Part shown: positions 59,209 through 64,000 of the stretch, piece after piece
How the letters are laid out: every line of letters starts with the position of its first letter
How positions within the stretch are numbered: the first letter of the stretch is position 1
From: SHVZ01 sp041906305
GTDB lineage: Bacteria; Pseudomonadota; Alphaproteobacteria; SHVZ01
Direction of reading: 5' to 3'
NCBI GenBank assembly: GCA_041906305.1
Contig: JAYRJL010000001.1
Location: 1,488,001-1,552,000 of the forward strand
Length of the DNA: 64,000 nucleotides
Notes under the pieces: model-generated
Told to the model about the DNA's origin: nothing
What the model saw: only the letters and a program-made list of their open reading frames with translations
Databases searched by the model: none
Program-made: the position numbers and the translations under genes

Positions 59209-61827
59209 TTAGGCCGGGGCGACCAGCCGCTCGCGCATCAACGTCCGTGTCTGGGCGAAGAGCGCGCGTCCCTGCGCAACGAGATCGGCAGCCGATGCCT
59301 TGTCGCCGGCTTTGCAAGCCTTCTCCAGCCGCCCTGCCAGGGCTTCGAGCCTGGCGGCGCCGAAGTTTCCGGCCATGCCCTTGAGGGCATGGGCTTCCGC
59401 AGCGAGGCCGGCGAGGTCGCCTGCGTCGCTCATGGATTCCACCTTGGCCATGCTGGCGAGCGCACCGTCGAGGAAGTAGTTCAGCAGTTCCTGGAAGGTC
59501 TCCTCCGGGACCTTGCGCTTGAGCTCATCCAGCAGGCTCTCATCGATGATTGGCCGGCCGCTGTCCTCCGTCGCGACCTGAACCGCGGCCGGAGAAGGTT
59601 TGGCTTCGGTCTCGATCCAGCGCGCCACGACCTCGAGGAACTTGCTCGGCATCAGCGGCTTTGGGATGTAGTCGTTCATCCCGGCGTCGAGATAGAACTC
59701 GCGGTCGCCGGCCATCGCATTCGCCGTCATCGCGATGATCGGCAGCTTGCGATGCGCCTCGCTGAGCCGGCGGATCGCCTGCGTCGCCTGCACGCCGTCG
59801 ACATTCGGCATCTGCACATCCATCAGGACGACATCGAAGGCGGCCTGGCGTACGGCCTCGATCGCCTCGGCGCCGTCGGCCGCGACGCTGACCTGGTAGC
59901 CGGCGCCTTCGAGCAGCGTCACCGCGAGCAGGCGGTTGATCGCATTGTCCTCGGCGACGAGGATGCGCCCCGAGGCCGGGCCCGCGGGCCTCAGCGGAAC
60001 CGGAACGTCGGTCGTGGTTGCCGCGTCGAGGTCCTGTCCCGCGATGACGCGCTGGATGCGCAGCACGAGATCGCGCCGCCCGATCGGCTTGGTGATCAGC
60101 CCGTCGAAGACCGTTCGGTTCAGGCGATGCGAGGTGGCGAGCGGCCCGAGCGGTGCCATCAGGAGGAGCTTGGTCGGCGTACCCTCGGTCTCGGCGCGCA
60201 GGAGTTTTCCGAGCTCGAGGCCGGATGTGTCGGGCAGGTCGCGGTCGACCAGGATCACGTCGAACGGCAACTCCTGGGCACGGGCGAGCTCGGCCGCGGC
60301 TTCGGCCTCGGCGCCGGTCGCGGCCGTGACGACGCTGACGCCTTCGGCGGTGAGCCGGCGGGTCAGCGAACGCCGCGTCACCTCGGCATCGTCGATGACC
60401 AGGATGCAGCGCCCGCGCAGCGATCCGCTTTCGGCGGAAGAGGTCGGCTCGACCATGGTGACGCGCGGCAGGGTCAGCTCGACCCAGAAGGTGCTGCCGC
60501 GCTCCGGCTCGCTCTCGACGCCGATCTCGCCGCCCATGAGCTCGACCAGCTGCTTGGAGATCGCGAGGCCGAGGCCGGTGCCGCCGAAGCGGCGCGAGAT
60601 CGAGCCGTCGGCCTGCTGGAATTTCTGGAACAGGCGACTCCGGGTCGCCTCGTCCATGCCGATGCCGGTGTCGCGCACCGAAAGGCGGAACTTGAGCTGG
60701 CCCGGAGACGGCTCGTGCCCGCCGACCTCGATCAGGACCGAGCCCTTCTCGGTGAACTTGATCGCGTTGGAGAGAAGGTTGAGCAGGATCTGGCGGATGC
60801 GCGCCGGGTCGCCGCGGACGATGCCGCGGGCGCCTTCCTCGACATAGGCTGCGATCTCGAGCCCACGTTCGTGCGCGCGGGCGGCGAGCAGGTCGACCGC
60901 GCCGTCGACCAGCTTCTCGAGCGTGAAGTCGATCGATTCCAGCGAGAATTTCCCGGCCTCGAGCTTCGAGAGGTCGAGCACGTCGTTGATGATCGCGAGC
61001 AGGGAATCGGCCGACGTCTCCACGGCCTCGGCGAACTTCCGCTGCTCGTCGGAAAGCGGCGTGTCGAGGAGGATCGCATTGAGCCCGATGATGCCGTTCA
61101 TCGGCGTCCGGATCTCATGGCTCATGTTGGCGAGGAATTCCGACTTGGCGCGGCCTTCGCGCTCGAGCGCGGCATGGGTCGCCGCCAGGTTGTCGGCGAG
61201 CGCGGCCTTCTCGTCGCGGAGGATCAGCGCTTTCAGCTGCGACTGGAACGCCTCGCGGATGATGACGAGATAGTTGGCGAAGAGCAGGACCTGGATGAAG
61301 GTGATCGCGGCGCCGAACGTGCCCCCTTCGTAGAACCCGGCTATGGCGAAGGCGCCCATCGCCGGCGCGGCGAAGGCGACGCTGGCCGGAGGATGGCTCG
61401 TATAGGACGTGACCGCGCCGGCGGCGAGGGCGACCGTCGACATGGCCGCGATCGACATGACCAGCGGGTCGCTGGTGAATAAGGGAAGGAGAGCCGTCGT
61501 CCCCCACCAGATGCCGAATGGCAGCATGCCCAGGGTGAAGCGTCGGGCCCAGACGGAGGGCGGGTAGGCGTCGGGCGCCTTCCGGTACCGATGCCAGTCG
61601 ATCGTCCGGCCGATCAGGATGACGACGCCGATCGCCCCCCAATAGAGCGGCAGCGGGCTCCCCATCGCCAGGGCCAGGACGATCCCGTTCGCGATCACGC
61701 ACAGGAACGACGTGCCGATCCGGAACGACGGCGGGTACAGCGCCGCCATCAGGTCTTTCTGGATCGACGCGGGAAGGTCGGGACCGGCGACGAAAGTCTT
61801 CAGCCAGCCGTCGGAAGCCTGCGACAT
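59209..61827 (-). CDS. Membrane hybrid sensor kinase HK-REC-REC-Hpt
   Basis: An 872-aa phosphorelay protein. The N-terminal ~190 residues hold about six hydrophobic segments (FLCVIANGIVLALAMG, YWGAIGVVILIG and others), a membrane sensor without a periplasmic domain. Then HisKA (FLANMSHEIRTPMNGI, His237), HATPase (DTGIGMDEATRSRLFQKFQQADGSISRRFGGTGLGLAI, in part), a first receiver with VDRDLPD, a second with LMDVQMPNVDGV, and a C-terminal Hpt domain with His in AEAHALKGMAGNFGA. The upstream open frame to 62400 is a shadow. Sensed signal is unknown. Confidence 0.93.
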   Translation of the reverse strand: MSQASDGWLKTFVAGPDLPASIQKDLMAALYPPSFRIGTSFLCVIANGIVLALAMGSPLPLYWGAIGVVILIGRTIDWHRYRKAPDAYPPSVWARRFTLGMLPFGIWWGTTALLPLFTSDPLVMSIAAMSTVALAAGAVTSYTSHPPASVAFAAPAMGAFAIAGFYEGGTFGAAITFIQVLLFANYLVIIREAFQSQLKALILRDEKAALADNLAATHAALEREGRAKSEFLANMSHEIRTPMNGIIGLNAILLDTPLSDEQRKFAEAVETSADSLLAIINDVLDLSKLEAGKFSLESIDFTLEKLVDGAVDLLAARAHERGLEIAAYVEEGARGIVRGDPARIRQILLNLLSNAIKFTEKGSVLIEVGGHEPSPGQLKFRLSVRDTGIGMDEATRSRLFQKFQQADGSISRRFGGTGLGLAISKQLVELMGGEIGVESEPERGSTFWVELTLPRVTMVEPTSSAESGSLRGRCILVIDDAEVTRRSLTRRLTAEGVSVVTAATGAEAEAAAELARAQELPFDVILVDRDLPDTSGLELGKLLRAETEGTPTKLLLMAPLGPLATSHRLNRTVFDGLITKPIGRRDLVLRIQRVIAGQDLDAATTTDVPVPLRPAGPASGRILVAEDNAINRLLAVTLLEGAGYQVSVAADGAEAIEAVRQAAFDVVLMDVQMPNVDGVQATQAIRRLSEAHRKLPIIAMTANAMAGDREFYLDAGMNDYIPKPLMPSKFLEVVARWIETEAKPSPAAVQVATEDSGRPIIDESLLDELKRKVPEETFQELLNYFLDGALASMAKVESMSDAGDLAGLAAEAHALKGMAGNFGAARLEALAGRLEKACKAGDKASAADLVAQGRALFAQTRTLMRERLVAPA

Positions 61828-62025
61828 GCGGTGAAGTGATCCCTCGGTCGTCCTGAAGCCGTGGCCCGCGCGAACATAGCCGTTTGGCCGGCACGACGCC
61901 AACGCGCCGCCTTTCGCGGTTTGCGGTGCGGGCTTTCTTCCCCGCCTCCGGCCTGCCTTAAATGGCGCTCCTGCCGCTGCGGCCGCCCGGCCGTTAACCA
62001 ATTGAAGAGTCCCAAGGAGGCACCG

Positions 62026-62490
62026 ATGGATCCGATCGTCCTGTTCCTGCGCTTCGAAGGTTCGCCGTCGCCGATGGCGCACGCGCCCGGCGTGCTCGGC
62101 GTCAGCCTGAAGGCGTCGAGCTGCTCGATCTCGACCGAGATCGGCAACAAGAGCGTCACCTCCACCTACAAGAAGATCGCCGGCAAGAACGCCTCGGCCG
62201 AGACCGTGCTGACGCTGACCGGCGACGGCGTGTTCATCGAATCCGGCACCATCAAGTTCGGCGACGGCTCGACTTGGCTGAAGTTCAACACCGTCGGCCA
62301 GGGCTTCCTCGGCGCCAGCGCCGCCAAGGGCGTCTCCGCCGGCTGCGCCGTCTGGCGCATCACCGAAGGCGGGGGCCAGTTCAAGGGCGCGACCGGGCAC
62401 GTCACCGGCAACTTCATCGTCGATGCCAAGGGCGTCGCCTACGACAACCAGGTCGCGGTGATCTTCCCCAAGGGAAAAGGCCGGAAGTAG
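62026..62490 (+). CDS. Unknown conserved protein, 154 aa
   Basis: A soluble-looking protein with no signal peptide. The sequence DPIVLFLRFEGSPSPMAHAPGVLGVSLKASS is followed by a beta-rich repeat pattern with many Gly and Lys, GSTWLKFNTVGQGFLGASAAKGVSAGC and FKGATGHVTGNFIVDAKG. The IRF-type GATGHVTG-NF pattern resembles allene-oxide-cyclase-like or lipocalin-like barrels, which is a weak inference. AAGGAGG 8 nt before the ATG gives a strong ribosome site, and a terminator follows. Confidence 0.6.
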   Translation: MDPIVLFLRFEGSPSPMAHAPGVLGVSLKASSCSISTEIGNKSVTSTYKKIAGKNASAETVLTLTGDGVFIESGTIKFGDGSTWLKFNTVGQGFLGASAAKGVSAGCAVWRITEGGGQFKGATGHVTGNFIVDAKGVAYDNQVAVIFPKGKGRK

Positions 62491-62516
62491 CTCCTTTCCG
62501 ATCGGGAAGGAGCTTT
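62489..62516 (+). terminator. Terminator after the 154-aa gene
   Basis: AGCTCCTTTCC pairs with GGAAGGAGCT (one bulged T, loop GATCG) and is followed by TTT. It overlaps the stop codon of the 154-aa gene and separates it from the next solute-binding gene. Confidence 0.6.
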
Positions 62517-62605
62517 CACTAACGATTGCCGGGCCGGTGCCCGCAGTCTAGGCTGGACCTAAAATAAGTCCAAGAATGCGCCAATAACCTGCAAGGAGCC
62601 ATGTC

Positions 62606-64000
62606 ATGGGAGAGTACCGCCTCAAGCTTCTGTCCGGTGTGAGTGCCCTGGCGCTCGCGCTGGCCGTATCGCCCGCCTTTGCGCAAAAGAAAGGTGGCGA
62701 CATGATCGTCGGCGTCACCTCGCCGCCGCCGCTGACCGACGCGCAGGCCTCGACCGCCGAGGCGACGCGCAACATCTCGATGCACTGGATCGAGACCCTG
62801 TTCGCCCGCGACCAGGGCGCCAACCCGATCCCGGATCTCGCGACCGGCGTCGAGATGTCGCCGGACGGCCTGACCTACGTCTTCACGCTGCGTCAGGGTG
62901 TGAAGTTCCACAACGGCCAGGAGATGACCTCGGCCGACGTGAAGGCCTCTCTCGAGCGCTACAAGCGCGTGGGCGGCGCCTCGCTGACGTTGGGTGCGGT
63001 CAGTTCGATCGAAGCGACCGACAAATACAAGGTCACCCTGAAGCTCTCGGCGGTCTTCCCGGGGCTGCTCTCGATCATCAGCGCGCCCGGCGCGCCGATC
63101 GCGATCTATCCGGAGTCCGAAGGAGCGAAGGAACGCGACAAGGTCGCCTATATCGGCACCGGTCCGTTCAAGTGGGCCGAGTACAAGCCCGACAGCCATG
63201 TGAAGCTGGTGCGCAACGACGACTACACGCCGAACAACAACTACCAGAAGCGTGACGGCTTCGGCGGCAAGAAGACGGCCTACTTCGACAGCGTCACGAT
63301 CCGCTTCATCCCCGAGGGCGGCGCCCGCACGGCCGCGCTCGAGACCGGCGAGATCCAGGCCGTCGACATCCTCCCGCCGCCGGCGGCCAAGCGTCTCAAG
63401 GGCGATGCGAAGATCAAGATCTACGAGGCCACGCCGTGGCTTCTGAACCTGATCGTCTTCAATGCCGGCGACGGCCCGATGCAGCAGCAGAAGCTGCGTC
63501 AGGCGGTGCTGGCGGCGCTCGACATGGAAGAGATCCTGGCGATCGCGGGCGAGGGCAACTACAAGCTACAGTCAGCCTGGCAGTACCCAGGCTCGGTCTA
63601 CCACACCGGCGATCTCGGCAAGGACAAGTACAACGTCAAGGACATCGCCTTGGCGAAGAAGCTGGTTCAGGAGTCGGGATACAAGGGCGAGGAGATCATC
63701 TTCCTCACCGACTCGACCATCAAGAACCACAACGAGACCGCGGTCGTCGCCACAGAGCAGCTGAAGAGCAAGCTCGGCCTCAACGTGAAGCTCCAGGTCG
63801 TCGACTGGCCGTCGGCCTCGTCGAAGCGCCTGCAGCCGACCGGCTGGCACATGTGGACCGTCGGCTTCGGCGTCGAGCCGTACGAGGGCCCGATCAACGT
63901 GATCGGTCTGTCGACGAAGCAGAACAACGCCATGGGGGCACAGTTCAAGGCCGATCCGGAGCTCGCCGCCGCGGACAAGCTCTTCAACTCCTCGCTCAAG
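62606..64000 (+). CDS. ABC solute-binding protein family 5 (3' end beyond window)
   Basis: Starts at ATG 62606 and runs 465 codons with no stop to the window edge. Signal peptide LSGVSALALALAVSPAFAQ, then IETLFARDQGANPIPDLATGVEMSPDGLTYVFTLRQGVKFHNG (in part), TSADVKASLERYKRVGG and YIGTGPFKWAEYKPDSHVKLVRNDDY (in part), the usual peptide/nickel-class order. An ATG at 62601 is in another frame and gives no family match. Probably heads a dipeptide-type ABC operon to the right. Ligand unknown. Confidence 0.9.
   Translation, partial: MGEYRLKLLSGVSALALALAVSPAFAQKKGGDMIVGVTSPPPLTDAQASTAEATRNISMHWIETLFARDQGANPIPDLATGVEMSPDGLTYVFTLRQGVKFHNGQEMTSADVKASLERYKRVGGASLTLGAVSSIEATDKYKVTLKLSAVFPGLLSIISAPGAPIAIYPESEGAKERDKVAYIGTGPFKWAEYKPDSHVKLVRNDDYTPNNNYQKRDGFGGKKTAYFDSVTIRFIPEGGARTAALETGEIQAVDILPPPAAKRLKGDAKIKIYEATPWLLNLIVFNAGDGPMQQQKLRQAVLAALDMEEILAIAGEGNYKLQSAWQYPGSVYHTGDLGKDKYNVKDIALAKKLVQESGYKGEEIIFLTDSTIKNHNETAVVATEQLKSKLGLNVKLQVVDWPSASSKRLQPTGWHMWTVGFGVEPYEGPINVIGLSTKQNNAMGAQFKADPELAAADKLFNSSLK

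Noticed and set aside
58624..61482. 952-aa plus-strand open frame
   Set aside because: Begins inside ligD in another frame and continues antisense to the hybrid kinase; no motifs.
59209..62400. N-terminal extension of the hybrid kinase to 62400
   Set aside because: The extra 191 residues are antisense to the 154-aa gene and have no domain pattern; ATG at 61827 fits the membrane sensor start.

Overview
The window looks like the chromosome of a GC-rich alphaproteobacterium. Indicators are the alphaproteobacterial-type phosphoserine aminotransferase, the hisZ-purA pair, an RpoH with the QKKLFFNLR box, many 4-bp ATGA/GTGA start-stop overlaps, and a large supply of sensory and ABC-uptake genes. 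A Reyranella-like or other Rhodospirillales/Hyphomicrobiales lineage is a guess. No rRNA, CRISPR array or intact insertion sequence was seen.

Region 1 (1-9.9 kb) is core genome: serC (minus, cut by the window edge), hisZ-purA, a tail-anchored pseudokinase with a small membrane partner, rpoH with a readable sigma70 promoter, rluD, a DUF6476-type membrane protein and a threonine aldolase.

Region 2 (9.9-16.6 kb) is a 6.6-kb integrative element inserted in the 3' end of tRNA-Glu(CUC). It is bounded by a perfect 45-bp direct repeat (9971-10015 and 16564-16608). It carries an AbiEii/AbiEi toxin-antitoxin pair, a Rep_trans-like replication initiator, an AlpA/excisionase-type regulator, an unknown protein and a tyrosine integrase. 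Between the antitoxin and rep lies the most unusual structure in the window: four perfect 43-45-bp single-centre palindromes arranged as two units exactly 279 bp apart, with the two palindromes of each unit exactly 91 bp apart. Outer arm sequences differ between units, yet each palindrome remains perfectly self-complementary. The rep leader contains a second cluster of hairpins.

Region 3 (17-34.3 kb) is one long plus-strand chemosensory operon: two CheW, a TonB-dependent receptor, a YfiR-family periplasmic protein, a CHASE8-like methyl-accepting protein, CheA with a C-terminal receiver, an unrecognised (possibly degenerate EAL) protein, a lone receiver, CheR with a TPR-like tail, CheB, two hybrid kinases with receivers at both ends, a phasin-like protein and a second lone receiver. 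No flagellar genes are present, so an output other than swimming is plausible.

Region 4 (34.4-56.5 kb) is metabolic and transport accessory genome: two TauD-type dioxygenases, a ketopantoate-reductase-like enzyme, four small envelope proteins, D-cysteine desulfhydrase, an AI-2E family permease, a DUF3175 protein, an orphan family-5 solute-binding protein, SDR, Gfo/Idh/MocA and MlrC-like enzymes, a DHA2 efflux pump, an ABC exporter, an AsmA protein, an EamA remnant, a polar amino-acid ABC uptake operon and a serine hydrolase.

Region 5 (56.6-64 kb) holds a full three-domain LigD with no Ku gene beside it, a membrane hybrid sensor kinase with two receivers and an Hpt domain, an unknown conserved protein, and the start of a second family-5 solute-binding protein that runs off the window.
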